Positions 31,483-42,118 of a stretch of DNA of 64,000 nucleotides are shown piece by piece. How positions within the stretch are numbered: the stretch's first letter is position 1; each line of letters starts with the position of its first letter. The position numbers and the translations under genes were made by a program. Under the pieces are notes generated by a model that saw only the letters and a list, made by a program, of their open reading frames with translations, was not told the origin of the DNA and did no database searches. Origin of the DNA: Prorocentrum cordatum (lineage: Eukaryota > Sar > Dinophyceae > Prorocentrales > Prorocentraceae). The stretch covers positions 99,501 to 163,500 of the forward strand of contig CAUYUJ010006291.1 of NCBI GenBank assembly GCA_963575745.1, given 5' to 3'.

Positions 31483-32049
31483 GAACTCTGCAGTCCAACT
31501 CTCCGAGCGAGAGTGCCTCAATTGTGCAAGTTTTGGTTTTAATTGCCGCCTCTTAGTCCAGGATGAGCTTCCCTAAACAGCTGCTGTCCCTCTGCCTTGC
31601 CTCTTGGCCTTCCCCGCTTTTCTGTCCTCTTTGCTCCGCCTGCCTGTCCTCTTGCTGTTTTGGGTCTCTTGGAGGTCATACGTACGGGTGGGCCTGGCCA
31701 CCACTTCGAACTGCTCCAGGCTTGGTACCGACCGCCTTCTTTATGCTTGCATGGTGGGGCCCCCCTCCCATCAGTTGGGAAGTTGGCAGTGTTCATCATT
31801 GGGTTTTGCGCTGGAAACAACATTGGCCTCGCAACCTTCAATGATGCGGAAATCAGGTGCTGCACTCCTGAAGCGCCCGACTCGGGCCTGCCGGCGATGC
31901 GCGAGGCGCGCGGTCGCCTCGACAGCGCAGGCAGAAGTGCCGCACAAAGCTGAACTTGTGTTCGAACTTCTTGAGCCTGACCGGAAGGCTACAGGGGAAG
32001 CAGCAGCAGCAGCAGCAGGGGGAAAGACGTCGGCAGGTTGGCAGCCGAC

Positions 32050-32606
32050 TTCTCCATTCTGATTGCGCCACAGCTCCTGATTGATACAATGGGGATGCCT
32101 GGGCCCCCCTGGCCAGGCTCATCCTCATCCCTTATAGTTGTTGGCTCGCTCAGCTCGGGGGGCCCTGAACTCTCCTTAGACGGCGCGGGGGTCTCGGGGC
32201 TAGTGCGCAGCTGAGGCTCGCGCAGGGCTGCATTTGACTGAGACTGATCGTTCGAGGGGCGGGGGGGCCAGGCGCGGCGGCAAGTCCGAAGTTTGGCTCT
32301 CGGAGCCAGGGGTCCTCCTCCTTGGACTCGCTGCCCACCTCGCCGTCGGAACCGAGGCCTGCCTCGGCCTCGCTCCCTACCCTGCCCGATTCGTCTGGAC
32401 GCTCTTTTTTGACACGGGCTACTACGCTTCTCGAGAGGCCCAATAAACCGTTCGTGGACGTTCTGTTCGCGACGCTCATCCGCAGCACGTTTGGTCGCTT
32501 TCCTCTCAGACTTGACCCTGCTGGACTTGGGCCTGGGAAGGGCCTGCTTTGAGGGCCTGGTGACGCTAGGCGGAGGTTGAGGCTGCTCGAGCACCCCAGA
32601 CACCAA
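32050..32606 (-). pseudogene. Unrecognised disordered-protein ORF remnant
   Basis: Two overlapping - strand frames together read like a hydrophilic disordered protein: basic KSERKATKRAADERREQNVH, then in the next frame acidic VGSEAEAGLGSDGEVGSESK, then back to ALREPQLRTSPETPAPSKES. The smooth charge pattern across a frame change suggests a once-coding sequence with an indel near 32.4 kb. I do not recognise the family. It may equally be compositional. Confidence 0.25.
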
Positions 32607-33134
32607 TTGGCTACCCGAGGCTCAGAGCCCTATACTGAGACCTATGTGGGGTTTCCATGGCAAATCCAAGACATCCCTCACTTTTTTCAGGTACGGCCGC
32701 GCAGCCTCGTTTAGCACCGCATAGTTTATTCGGGAGCTGATCTGCTGCCCGCCTGGCGCGCATGTGTACACAGCATCCGACTGCCAAATGGAGCCACCGA
32801 CCCTTGCAAGCTTGTGCGGGCCAGCTCTGTCGAGCTTGTGTTCCAGTCGGCGTCATGAACAATGCTGTCCAACATCTTGAAGCGTCTTGCGTTCTCACGG
32901 TGGAAACCCATGGAGGAAAGACCGTAGAACACACACATTGCCAAAGTGAGGCCTTTCATATTGTAGTGGCCTTCGGCCAGTGCCGCCGATCCGGGTCGCT
33001 CGGGGTTATTCTCCAGACGCAGAAATTATGGGCGCACACTCAAACGCACACACACAGTCACACCACTTAACCTGCGCCGCAGACATGCGCACACAGCATC
33101 ACCCACACACACATACTAGTTGGGAAACGCACCT

Positions 33135-33141
33135 GTAGTAC

Positions 33142-33207
<66 letters not shown>

Positions 33208-33208
33208 C

Positions 33209-33255
<47 letters not shown>

Positions 33256-33298
33256 TAGTAGTAGTAGTGGTTGTGGTAGTAGTGGTAGTAGTAGTAGA
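33135..33298. repeat. (TAG)n/(GTA)n microsatellite
   Basis: About 54 triplets of TAG with a few TGG and CAG variants. It gives poly-Val, poly-Thr and poly-Tyr frames that should be ignored. Confidence 0.97.
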
Positions 33299-33364
33299 GG
33301 CCTCGTTCCGCGGCTTCTCTCGACTTCCCGCGGTCTCTCTCAAGTTTCGAGCACGCGGTGAGTT

Positions 33365-33620
33365 TCACGATATATGTGTGTGTATGTACGCGTGCATGCA
33401 TGTATGCATGCATTGATCATGTGTGCCTGTGTGTAGGTACGTATGTATGTATGTATGCTTGTGCGCGTATGTATGTATTTAGTTTGTATGTATGTTTGTA
33501 TGTGTGTATGATAATATGTGTGTATGTGTGTGAATGTAAGTATGTATGTCTGGAAGATTGTTTTTCTATGTATGCAAATGTGTTTAAATGTAGGTATGTA
33601 TGCATGTGTGTATGGATGTG
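33365..33620. repeat. Degenerate (TATG)n microsatellite
   Basis: TGTATGTATG-type tetranucleotide repeat, interrupted and diverged, on the + strand. Confidence 0.9.
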
Positions 33621-33824
33621 CGTTTGAAGAGCGAGGATGTTTCAAAGAAGAGGCACTCGGTGACGCGATCGTTGAGGGATAGGAGTGAGGTCGCAGAGGA
33701 GGAGGAGGAGAATGAGGAAGAGGCGATAACTTGAAGGAAAACGATGAGACGGAGGACATCCTGCCGGTGGCGCCCTGGGCGGTGCCGCGGAAGAAACCGG
33801 GGGCCTGCCGGAGGCAGTCTGGAG

Positions 33825-34315
33825 GCCTCTGGGGAGCTGTTTTGGGGCCTCTTGGAACCTCTTTTGGGCCTCTTGTGGGCTTCTTGGGGCCCCTTGGGGG
33901 TCTCTTGGGGCCTCCTGGGGGCCTCTTGGGGCGGAAAGCTCGGTTCTTTCGGTTCGTGGTCCCCCTCTTGGGCCCCTCTTGGGGCTCTCTTGGGGCCTTC
34001 TTGGGCTGTCCAGAGGCCCTCTTGGGCCGTCTTGGGGCCCTCTTGGGCCGTCTTGGGGCTCTCTTGGGCCGTGTTGGAAGCATCGTGGGCCGTCTTGGGA
34101 CGGACTTGGGGGCCTCTTGGGCCGTCTTCGAGCGTCGGACGCCCGAAAAGGCAAGAACGCTAAAAACCCTGGAAAAAACCAATGAAAATCAACGATTCTG
34201 GCCTCTTGGGGCCCTCTTGGGAGGCCTCTTGGAAGCTTCTTGGGGCGTCTTGGAGACACCTTGGGCCGTCTGGAGGCCATCTCGGGCGTCTTGGAGCGAT
34301 TTTTCGGCGACTCGT
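33825..34315. repeat. TCTTGGGGCC-type repeat, copy 2
   Basis: Same family and orientation as 10624-11117 and 19349-19775, with GGGCCGTCTTGGGGCCCTCT variants. The landmark (GCCCGAAAAGGCAAGAACGC...) at about 34140-34200 is more diverged than between the two copies flanking the copia element. Confidence 0.85.
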
Positions 34316-34439
34316 GAGGCCTTTCATATATACCGTGACTGGGGTGAAACCGTCCAGTGCATTGCCCTTGTTTGCGAGCAAGCCTAGATACTAGACACGA
34401 ATGCACTGCATGAAGTCTGCGAGCTAGGAGCCATTCACC

Positions 34440-35090
34440 ACCCTCATTGGCATGGGCAGCGTACTGTTCCTTCGCGATGTAGCGCGACTTCGGCCTGGCA
34501 CCATTGCGAAAAAAAACCTTGTGGGAAGATTCGCGCGCCTTGACGCTTCACTTCCTCATGTACTTCTTGCTCACGTGGGTCTCGCACGCGCGCAGGTTAT
34601 CATGGGTCTTGCTGATGTTCTGCAGGTAGCCCCACGCCTTGTCACCAATGCATGCCCAATGCGTTCCCAAGAAACCACTCGTAGTGACAGGAGGCGCCTG
34701 CGTTGGTACCCCGTCCGATGTACAGGTCGTAGAAAACTGAAATATAATTCGTGATGCGCCATCTGACTGGGCAACATCCTGGCCATTCCTCTCGCCAGAA
34801 TGCCTTTCTGGTTCCGCAGAATACCCATGCGCAGCTGAAGCGACATGCATCTGAGGGCTCACGCCCTCTCCCTGACTAGCGGACGCTGCCGAACTCGCCG
34901 AAGCCCTAGTGCCTGATGTGGCTTTGGTGTCTTTTGCCATTCCCCTTGGCCGCCTCTGCCTTCGTCGTCGCATCGAACTTGGCCTCGGAGATGCGCTCGG
35001 CCTCGCGATCTTTGGCGGCCTCATCGACTGCGGGCTGCTCAGCGGCTGGTGGCTGATGTGGCTCCTCCAGCCGGAGCCCCTTCGCCATTG
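34440..35090 (-). pseudogene. Unrecognised ORF fragments with coding-like texture
   Basis: On the - strand, AKDREAERISEAKFDATTK (near 35000), then GTHWACIGDKAWGYLQNISK followed by THDNLRACETHVSKKYMRK (near 34560-34680), then KSRYIAKEQYAAHANEGGEW (near 34460) appear in different frames and read like parts of one globular protein broken by indels. I cannot name the family. The order and strand suggest a decayed gene or retroelement. Confidence 0.3.
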
Positions 35091-35430
35091 TCCGTCGCGG
35101 CGCCCCCGCAACCCTCGAACTCCGTCCTCGCCCCGGCGCGCCCCAGGGCCTCCGCGGGCCGCCGCGGGGTGGGAGTTGGGGGGGGGCTAGCGCCGGAGAG
35201 GCCCCAAATGGAGCCCCAGGGGGGGCCGAGCGCGCGGCGAGCAGACCTCTTCATCTCTCCCCGAGCCCAGAGCCGAGCTCTCTGATGGTGTTTCTCTTGT
35301 TGCGGGCAGTTTTTGTTGTTCTCGGTTCAGGCCCGTGGGGCCCGCTGTCGGGCCCCGGGGCTACCTCCCGAGAGGAACAACGGATCTGGGACGAAGACTT
35401 GCCCCCTGGGGAAGGGTCTGGACCTCTGGT

Positions 35431-35575
35431 GATGGGCCTGTTTTCCACCACCACCATGAGTTGGATGGAGGGGGAGGGTGTCCTCCTCCCCCTCCTCCTC
35501 CTCCACCTCCTCCTCCTCCTCCTCCTCCTTTCCCCCCTCCAACTTATGGTGGTGGTGGTGGGAAACAGGCCCATC
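35431..35575. repeat. MITE-like inverted repeat, copy 1
   Basis: Left arm GATGGGCCTGTTTTCCACCA continuing CCACCATGAGTTGGATGG; right arm CCCCCTCCAACTTATGGTGG continuing to GGAAACAGGCCCATC. The arms are about 40 bp and the interior is a CCT-rich run. The same element recurs at 37304-37473. Confidence 0.75.
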
Positions 35576-35637
35576 ATCTGGGGCCACTGGCGCCAGCGCA
35601 TCATGCGTCGTAGGAGAACAAGCAGCGTGAGCACAAA

Positions 35638-35862
35638 GTGTCGGAGGGCCGCGCGGATGTTTCGAGTCGGCGCAGAGGGATTTCTTGGCGGCGACCTCGG
35701 CACCGCCGCTGGCGCGCTCCGCGAGGCTGGGGATGGGGGGTCCAGTACCGACCCAAGAAGCCCTCGCAGACTTCGGGAAGGTCTGTTTGTGTTGTTTGTT
35801 CTTCTGTACTCGCGGGGGCGTCGATCCAAGAAGCCCGCGTGGACTTCCGGAAATCATACGTA
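35638..35862. repeat. GC-rich hairpin element, related to 37042-37178
   Basis: GGAGGGCCGCGCGGATGTTTC near 35642 pairs imperfectly with GAAGCCCGCGTGGACTTCCGG near 35838-35858. An inner pair, AGGGATTTCTTGG / CCCAAGAAGCCCT, sits inside. The motifs GCGCGGAT and TTCTTGG with a GCGCTGG spacer match the perfect hairpin 1.4 kb to the right. Confidence 0.5.
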
Positions 35863-35869
35863 TGTTCTT

Positions 35870-37035
35870 AGTTTGTTCGCGGCGTCGTGAAATCAATCAC
35901 ATAACAATCACGAAGGATTTGTTGTTTGCCCCCCCCCTTCCAGCCATTCGGGGTGCCTTTGCTGGGTTCCCTAGGGCGTGAAACAACTGCTCCAGCTCGG
36001 GAAGAAGAGCTGATCACGGGAGAAGGGGTCGAGACTTTCAGGGGTTCACGCTGTGAAGAGGCTCCTCGTCGCCACGACTGAATTCGCTTCGTCCTTCTCG
36101 TCAGGACGCAACCCTGGAGAGGGGATGATTTCGAGTGGAGCAGGAAAGGTTGACGCGAAGGAGAGGGGTCCTGGGAGGAGAGGGACACTTGAGGGAACTT
36201 CACCATTTTCAGGCTCCAGAGGCCGTCTTTTGGCCCCGGGAGCGATCAAGACGAAAGGCTGGTCCTGAGGAGGGCCCCGGGGTTCCAGGCCTTGTTTCCA
36301 CCAGGAGGCCGTCTCCCTGGCAGTGGCGGGGGCGGGTCCGCTGCGCCCTGCCGCTGGGAGAGGGCGATGGTGGCACGACTCTTCGGAGCCCGGCGGATCG
36401 TACTTGTCTGCTTCGGCCGACCCAGCCCCCAAGCGATACTCCTCGTCGTTTGGTTATCGCGCCAGCTCGGGTCTTCGGCGGCCGTCAAGGGCGACTCGGG
36501 CGCCCCCACATACGCCCTCGGTAGGCGCAGCTGCGGAGGAGCAGATCAAGACCGCCGAGAAGCGAAAACGCCCACACATTGCCCGGTGGCCTTCCGCACT
36601 CCTGTGCTCGCTTGCGCGTAAATGTGACCCTGCGCTGGAGTGGCCTGTGGTGCTTGCCCACCAAGCCACCCGATCGCGATGCGATAGCGACGGCTGGCGC
36701 GCTTGGTTTTGCCTCCACGCCCCCCTCCAGGTGTCGCTCTTGCCAAGTGCCAGTCTTGTCACTCTTGCGTGTAGCCGATGAACTCAGACCAGCCGCTCCC
36801 CCTCCTGCCAGGCCAGCGCGACGTCGAGGTTCGAGGAACGAGGCTCTATTACTCTCTCTCTCTCTCTTGAACCCTCGGGCCTTCTCTGTGGAGGCTCTCG
36901 CCGCCGTGGCTGGCCTCTGGTCCGCCCCGAGATCCTGGCCGGGACGCGCCCTGGGCTCCAGGTTGAGGTCTGGGGGGCCGACCTTTCAGAGGGGGGCATC
37001 GAGCTAGAGACATCTGCACATCTGCACAACCATCA
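35870..37035. other. No recognisable gene
   Basis: GC-rich DNA with overlapping frames on both strands and no known motif. A (TC)n run occurs at about 36851-36867. Confidence 0.45.
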
Positions 37036-37041
37036 ACTTTC

Positions 37042-37178
37042 GGAGGTCCGCGCGGATTCTTAGGTTGGCGCTGGACCCGCATCCCCTCGCGCGCTGAGCG
37101 CGCCAGGGGCGGCACTGGGGGCGCCACCGGGGGGGGTGGGGGGGGCAGCGCCTACCAAAGAAATCCGCGCGGACCTCC
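37042..37178. repeat. GC-rich hairpin element with about 40-bp arms
   Basis: GGAGGTCCGCGCGGATT (37042-37058) is perfectly complementary to AATCCGCGCGGACCTCC (37162-37178). The pairing continues inward with CTTAGGTTGGCGCTG / CAGCGCCTACCAAAG at a few mismatches. A GC-rich interior of about 50 bp remains. Size and structure suit a non-autonomous element. Confidence 0.75.
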
Positions 37179-37303
37179 TGACATTTTACGTCATGCAGTC
37201 ATTTCCTTTCTCTGGACTAGACCTCTAACGTGTTGGACAGCTCCAGGCGGAGTTTTTGGCCGTTCCCAGCGCCTGGAGGCCGCTTTCGAGCTCCCGGGCC
37301 TTC

Positions 37304-37473
37304 CAAGTGGTGGTGGAAAACAGGCTGTTTTCCACCACCACCACCATACGTTGGAGGGGGGACAGAGGAGGAGGGCGAGGAGGAGGAGGAGGAGGAGGTG
37401 GATGAGGAGGAGGAGGAGCAGGAGGACCCCCCTCTAACTTATGGTGGTGGTGGTGGTGGAAACACACACCCAT
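37304..37473. repeat. MITE-like inverted repeat, copy 2
   Basis: Arms TTTTCCACCACCACCACCAT-ACGTTGGAGGGGGG and CCCCCCTCTAACTTATGGTGG-TGGTGGTGGAAA match copy 1 (35431-35575). The interior here is AGG-rich on the + strand while copy 1 is CCT-rich, so the interiors are inverted relative to each other, as expected for inverted-repeat elements whose middle can flip. A small palindrome, GTGGAAAACAGGCTGTTTTCCAC, covers the left edge. Confidence 0.75.
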
Positions 37474-37599
37474 CAAGCGGGCCCTGGAGAAGGGGAGCCC
37501 AGGCGGCCCGGAGGTCAGGCACTGAAATAGCCACAGCGTGCCCTGTTCGGGTCTTCCGCCGCCCGTAGTGTGGCCTCTGGGGACCCTCGGGGGCCCCGC

Positions 37600-38728
37600 T
37601 GCTCCTCCTGCCCGCCCTCCCCTCCCCTCCCCCCTTACCCCCTCCTCGTCCTTCTCGTCCTCCTCCACTCCCTTTCCCCTCCCCCTGCACTCGCCGTCCC
37701 CCTCGCCCTCGTCCTCCCCCTCACCCTCATCATTGTCGTCGTCTTCGTCGTCTTCGTCGTCGTCGTCTTGCCGCCGTCGTCGCTTTCGTCTTCGTCTGTC
37801 GTCCGTTGCTCGAATTCGGTCGTCCGTGGCCACTGCCACCGCCGCCGCCGCCCTCGTCGTTGCCCTCGTCAGTCGTCGCCGTCGTCGCCCTCTCCGTCCG
37901 TCGTCCGCGCCCGTCTTGTGTTGTCCGCGCCAATCGCTCGTTGCTCGTCGTCCGTCGTCCGCCGCCCACCATCCGTTGCCTGCCGCGCGTGTCAGAGTCC
38001 TCTCAGAATCGCCCTCTTGAACCCTCCTGGATTTCACTCTGTCCAGATCTTCGCGCTGCGCCCTGCTGTTGCGGCGGGGATGCCCCGAAACGCCTCCACG
38101 ATTTCGAAACGACGACGAGGACGTCGCCGCCGTCGTCCGTCGCCCGTCGTCCATCTTCCGTGATCTGTCATCGTCGTCGTCCTCCGCCGCCGCCGTCGCC
38201 GCACCAGTCCGGCCGTCGTCGTCGTCGCTGTCCGTCGTCGCTGTCGCCGCCCCATCAAATTTCCGACACGACAGCGGCATCGTTGCCGCTCCGCCGCCCG
38301 CTGCCCGCCGCTGCCCGCCTCCCGCCGCCCGCCGCTCCGTCGCCCGTCGCCGCCCGTCGTCGCCCTCTCGGAGGCCGCCGCCGAGCCACCCCCGCCGCCA
38401 GCGCGCGAGGCGCCCGACGCCCAGCGCCCAGGCCTCGCCGCGGAGACGCCCCGCGCGAGGCGGCCGTCGCCGCGTGAGCCGACGGAGGCCCTCGGGGCGG
38501 GGCCGTCGCCGCCGCCAGGTGCCGCCGCTGGCGCCGCCGCCGTCGCGGTCGCCGTCGCCGCCGTCGCGTGCGTTGGCGTCGTGGTGGGCGTCGGCGTATT
38601 CGTCCTCGTCGTCGTCGTCGTCGTCGTCGTATTCGTCGTCGGCATCGGCGCCGCCGCCGCCGCCATCTTCGTCTGCTCGAGGATCAAGGATCGAGGCTCG
38701 ACGCTCTCGCGCATGGCTCTTGTCAATG

Positions 38729-38822
<94 letters not shown>

Positions 38823-38830
38823 GCGGGGCA
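37600..38830. repeat. Triplet-rich low-complexity DNA ending in a (TG)n microsatellite
   Basis: 37600-38680 is rich in CTC, GTC and CGC triplets (GTCGTC runs at 37735-37770 and 38580-38640). 38728-38820 is an almost pure (TG)n of about 45 units. The arginine- and aspartate-rich frames are compositional. Confidence 0.9.
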
Positions 38831-39265
38831 TGCCCCCGATCTGGTGTGCCCCCCGTGCTCCCCTCGGCCCAAGACCACTCATGAAGAGGCCCTTCCTTCT
38901 CCTGCGCCCGAGCGGCGATTATATGGGCCCCTTGCGCGCGCATTCCTGGTGGGCGTCGGTCGGGTTTCGTATGGCCAAAGCCCAGACATCCATTGTTTTT
39001 CAATGCGCGCCCCCAGGAGTTCCCGACCCTTTCCTGGGGTGTAGTTCGTCTTCCGTTCGTCTTCCGGGATCAATTTTGGATGACCCCGCGGCCAGACAGC
39101 GGGCTCCAGATGCCGAAATCGAGGAGAAACGTCGGAACGTCAATCGGTCCCTGGACCCCTCCTGGGCCTGTCCATCTGGCCAGTTTTTCATCCCATATCC
39201 ATTTCCGACGGTCCCGGGCCCAGACTGTGACCCAAGAGGCAGAACTTAACGACAAAGAAGGTTTC
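38831..39265. other. Left flank of the YR retroelement, no gene
   Basis: Unique-looking DNA without a recognisable gene. The last bases before the element are GAAGGTTTC. Confidence 0.5.
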
Positions 39266-39499
39266 TTGCATGGAGGCTTGTGGTAGGCAGGGCCGGTGGC
39301 GTCCACATTTCTCATCGTACCTCCGATTGCTGCGTAAGGCGTAAGCCCTGCAGTTGCGGATTTGAGTGAGGCGCCGAATGAGGAGTCGGGGAGGGGCCGC
39401 GTAAGAACAGCGCAATATGTTGAGCTTCCCCAAAACTCTCAGTGAGGCCGCCTTCCGCCTTCCGGAGGGTTTCGGCTCAGAGGCAGAAGGACGCGTTTG
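39266..39499 (+). repeat. Split direct repeat A1 (left terminus)
   Basis: 234 bp beginning TTGCATGGAGGCTTGTGG and ending GGACGCGTTTG. Identical to A2 (41885-42118) except for one A/G change near the right end. Confidence 0.95.
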
Positions 39500-39538
39500 G
39501 CTCAAGGACTTTCGGCGGTAAGGCCGGAAGGACAAGCA

Positions 39539-41428
39539 ATGTCTGAGCTCGCGCCCGTCTTGTCGCCGAGACTGCAAGCATGTATGCCCACAGGGGTACC
39601 AGAAACGGGGGATCTAGAACGATATTTGGTGGCGAAGAACTTGTGTTCGATTCTCAGAGTGCATAGCTGGTTCGATTCACCCGACGACGCTGTCGCAGAG
39701 TTGGGCGGTGAAACCCGTTGTAGCCCGTCAGTGGCCAGGGAATTCTATGCACGGGTAGATCGGAATGCTTCGGCAGCCGTCAGGGGGCATGCTCGTGCGG
39801 AGTTGGCTGGAGGAGAACGAGTCCTTTGCGACCCCCAGGAAGCACTAGCGGTGCCCACGACCAGCTCTGGAAAGTTACCGTCGGTGGCCTTCTATCCGGG
39901 GAGGAAGAGGCACAAATCCGAAAAGGTGGAACAAAACTGCCAAGACCAGGAAGCTGCTGCGCTGTGCAGCCAGGTCGGTTTAGTGCTCGATCTCGCCGGC
40001 CACATCGGGGACGCATCGCCGAGACTCCGGGGATGGGCCCTCAAAGGCCTCAGCTGGGAGGATCAATCGGCTCTCTTGCGGCCTGTAGTGGTCAGGAGGG
40101 CTTCGGTGGCGGCGACGGTGCGATCCCACCTGCGAGTCCTTGCGCGGCTGCAGAAATGGGCAGAAGCGGCCGGGCTCCAGCCGTGGTCGTTAGATGCAAC
40201 AGATGTCGCGCTATTTCTCCGCGACGCCAGCGGTAGAGGGCCGTCAGTGCCGAAGGCGTCCTTTGCGTCGCTGGTGTGGGCGAAGGAAGTATTCCAGTTC
40301 CCGTGGCCGTTGGGGGACCCGCTGGTCGAGGCCCAGAGATGCATGTCAAGCAAGCAGACAGAGGAGCAGCGGCAGCAGGCGAGCCCGCTAACAAGGGCAA
40401 TCGTTGATTGCCTTCTGACCAGCTTCTTCGTGGCAGCTGAAGCGCACGACGCAGCAATTGTAATTGCTATTGGATTTGTGCTGGCCCTGACGTTTGGCTG
40501 CCTTCGTTGGGCTGACCTACAGAGATCCACGTCTTGCAATCTGTCGCGGGACGCACTGTACGCAGAATCGTGGAGGTCAAAGAAGAAAATCGGCCGAATC
40601 CCGTGGGCCGCCCCGCGGAGGGATTGGCAGGGGCGCGATTGGGGTGGACAGTTCCACGCCGCCGTGGCCGGCTACGTGGATCTTGCTGAAGCGGACTTTA
40701 TCGTCCCAGCGATGGCGGTGGAGTCTGGCAAGATATTCGTTCTGAGCCCAGTCCGCCCAGAGAAATATTCTGGCGCGTTGAATGTCATGAGGCGGGTGCT
40801 TCGCGCATTTGGCGGCGTGGCGAACACCGCCGAGTGGTCGTTGCACAGCCCCAGATTTTTCTTCCCGACGCTTGCCGGCCAGCTTCGCTTCCCCATGGAA
40901 GAACGCCGGACATTGGGCAGGTGGGGCCCGGGCTCGGGCATGCCCGTGCGCTACGATCGCGCGCGCTGTGTAACTGAATTGCTCCTCAAGTATGACATAG
41001 TGGGGCGTGTCCGAGATGGGTTCATGCCGGCGCGGGATTTTGAAGTCCCTGAGTCGCGCGCGCCCTCGGCGGCGGCTGCGGCGCCTGCGGTAAGGCAGAC
41101 GTCGCTAGTGAGCCGCGCCGTGCCTGATCAAAATATGGTGCTCAATAGGAGCAGCATGATGTTGCACCGCCAGTCCGAACAAGAGCCGCGCCGCACGCGC
41201 TGCTCTTTCTGGTGGGCGCAGTCGCGGGCGCCAGTAGAGGCGATTAGAGGCGCGCCTGGGGATTACGAAGACGGGTTCGTCAGATGCGAGCGCTGCTGGG
41301 GTAAAAACTCTGGCGGCGTCCCGCATTGGTCTCGGCCTGAATCCTCCGGCGAGGAGGAAGGAGCATCGCTTGTCCAGGATGCACGAGATTCCTCCGGGTC
41401 AAGCAGCTCCGCAGCCATCGAATCGTAG
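39539..41428 (+). CDS. Tyrosine recombinase (phage-integrase-fold) of the YR retroelement, 629 aa
   Basis: The ATG at 39539 follows the A1 repeat by 39 bases. The N-terminal about 150 residues are unassigned. A SAM-like core-binding helical region is likely around residues 170-270 (RSHLRVLARLQKWAEAAGLQ, a site-specific recombinase N-domain pattern). The catalytic domain has R323 (FGCLRWADL), H436-x2-R439 (SLHSPRFFF), W462 (LGRWGPGSG) and the nucleophile Y472 (PVRYDRA). That is the R...HxxR...H/W...Y set, complete. The C-terminal part (about residues 505-629) is Ala/Pro- and acidic-rich and includes SFWW and a CERCW pair. It should integrate the circular DNA copy. The frame is intact with no stop, so it may be functional. 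Confidence 0.9.
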   Translation: MSELAPVLSPRLQACMPTGVPETGDLERYLVAKNLCSILRVHSWFDSPDDAVAELGGETRCSPSVAREFYARVDRNASAAVRGHARAELAGGERVLCDPQEALAVPTTSSGKLPSVAFYPGRKRHKSEKVEQNCQDQEAAALCSQVGLVLDLAGHIGDASPRLRGWALKGLSWEDQSALLRPVVVRRASVAATVRSHLRVLARLQKWAEAAGLQPWSLDATDVALFLRDASGRGPSVPKASFASLVWAKEVFQFPWPLGDPLVEAQRCMSSKQTEEQRQQASPLTRAIVDCLLTSFFVAAEAHDAAIVIAIGFVLALTFGCLRWADLQRSTSCNLSRDALYAESWRSKKKIGRIPWAAPRRDWQGRDWGGQFHAAVAGYVDLAEADFIVPAMAVESGKIFVLSPVRPEKYSGALNVMRRVLRAFGGVANTAEWSLHSPRFFFPTLAGQLRFPMEERRTLGRWGPGSGMPVRYDRARCVTELLLKYDIVGRVRDGFMPARDFEVPESRAPSAAAAAPAVRQTSLVSRAVPDQNMVLNRSSMMLHRQSEQEPRRTRCSFWWAQSRAPVEAIRGAPGDYEDGFVRCERCWGKNSGGVPHWSRPESSGEEEGASLVQDARDSSGSSSSAAIES

Positions 41429-41516
41429 CGTCGCCCGGTAAGGGGCGCGCGTTGGGGCAGTGCGACGCGGTAATGCGGAGCCGAGAATGCCCAGCCCTGA
41501 AAGTGGGGGCGCGTTG

Positions 41517-41885
41517 GGAGTTAGGCCTGGGCAGATCACGAACGTGACTGTCGGGGCCCGACAAGTGACTGCCAACGAGAGCCCTGAGAGAAAAGAACAG
41601 GGCGACAGCGTGGACCCCTGACATGGGGCCGCCATAGTGCAAGCGCTGTTTGGGAATCGTGTGGACTCCAGACAGGGTCTGCGTGGCGTAGTGCAAACGC
41701 TGTTTGGGAGTCGGTGCAAGCGGCGCCGCCGCCGTCGCCGTCGTCGTCGTCGTCGTCGTCGTCTTCTGCCTGCCTCCTCTCCTCCCTCCTCCCTTGCCTT
41801 GTGCTGTCTCCCTCCTCCATCCTCAGTAGCCAGGTAGCAGGGGAAGTGGTAGCAGCAGAGCAGGGAATGTGCGGACGATGAGAAT
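41517..41885 (+). repeat. Split direct repeat B1 (internal)
   Basis: 369 bp from GGAGTTAGGCCTGGGCAG to GACGATGAGAAT, matching B2 (46246-46614) at all but two positions. It contains an inner duplication (GCAAGCGCTGTTTGGGAATCG and GCAAACGCTGTTTGGGAGTCG, about 50 bp apart) and a (CGT)n run near 41730-41762. Confidence 0.95.
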
Positions 41886-42118
41886 TGCATGGAGGCTTGT
41901 GGTAGGCAGGGCCGGTGGCGTCCACATTTCTCATCGTACCTCCGATTGCTGCGTAAGGCGTAAGCCCTGCAGTTGCGGATTTGAGTGAGGCGCCGAATGA
42001 GGAGTCGGGGAGGGGCCGCGTAAGAACAGCGCAATATGTTGAGCTTCCCCAAAACTCTCAGTGAGGCCGCCTTCCGCCTTCCGGAGGGTTTCGGCTCAGA
42101 GGCAAAAGGACGCGTTTG
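41885..42118 (+). repeat. Split direct repeat A2 (internal, abutting B1)
   Basis: 234-bp copy of A1. The B1A2 junction GAGAAT-TGCATGG is the template from which both termini of the element can be restored during replication, as proposed for PAT/Ngaro elements. Confidence 0.95.

Noticed and set aside
37225-39003. 592-codon - strand frame rich in Asp, Arg and poly-His/Thr
   Set aside because: It runs straight through (TG)n, GTC triplets and the MITE copy; composition changes exactly at each simple repeat.
39496-39506. TTTGGCTCAAG at the A1/YR boundary, matching the last 11 bases of DinoSL
   Set aside because: The first four bases belong to the A repeat, whose other copy continues differently, so the match is a junction of unrelated sequences. 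Eleven bases is little in 64 kb; kept only as a curiosity.
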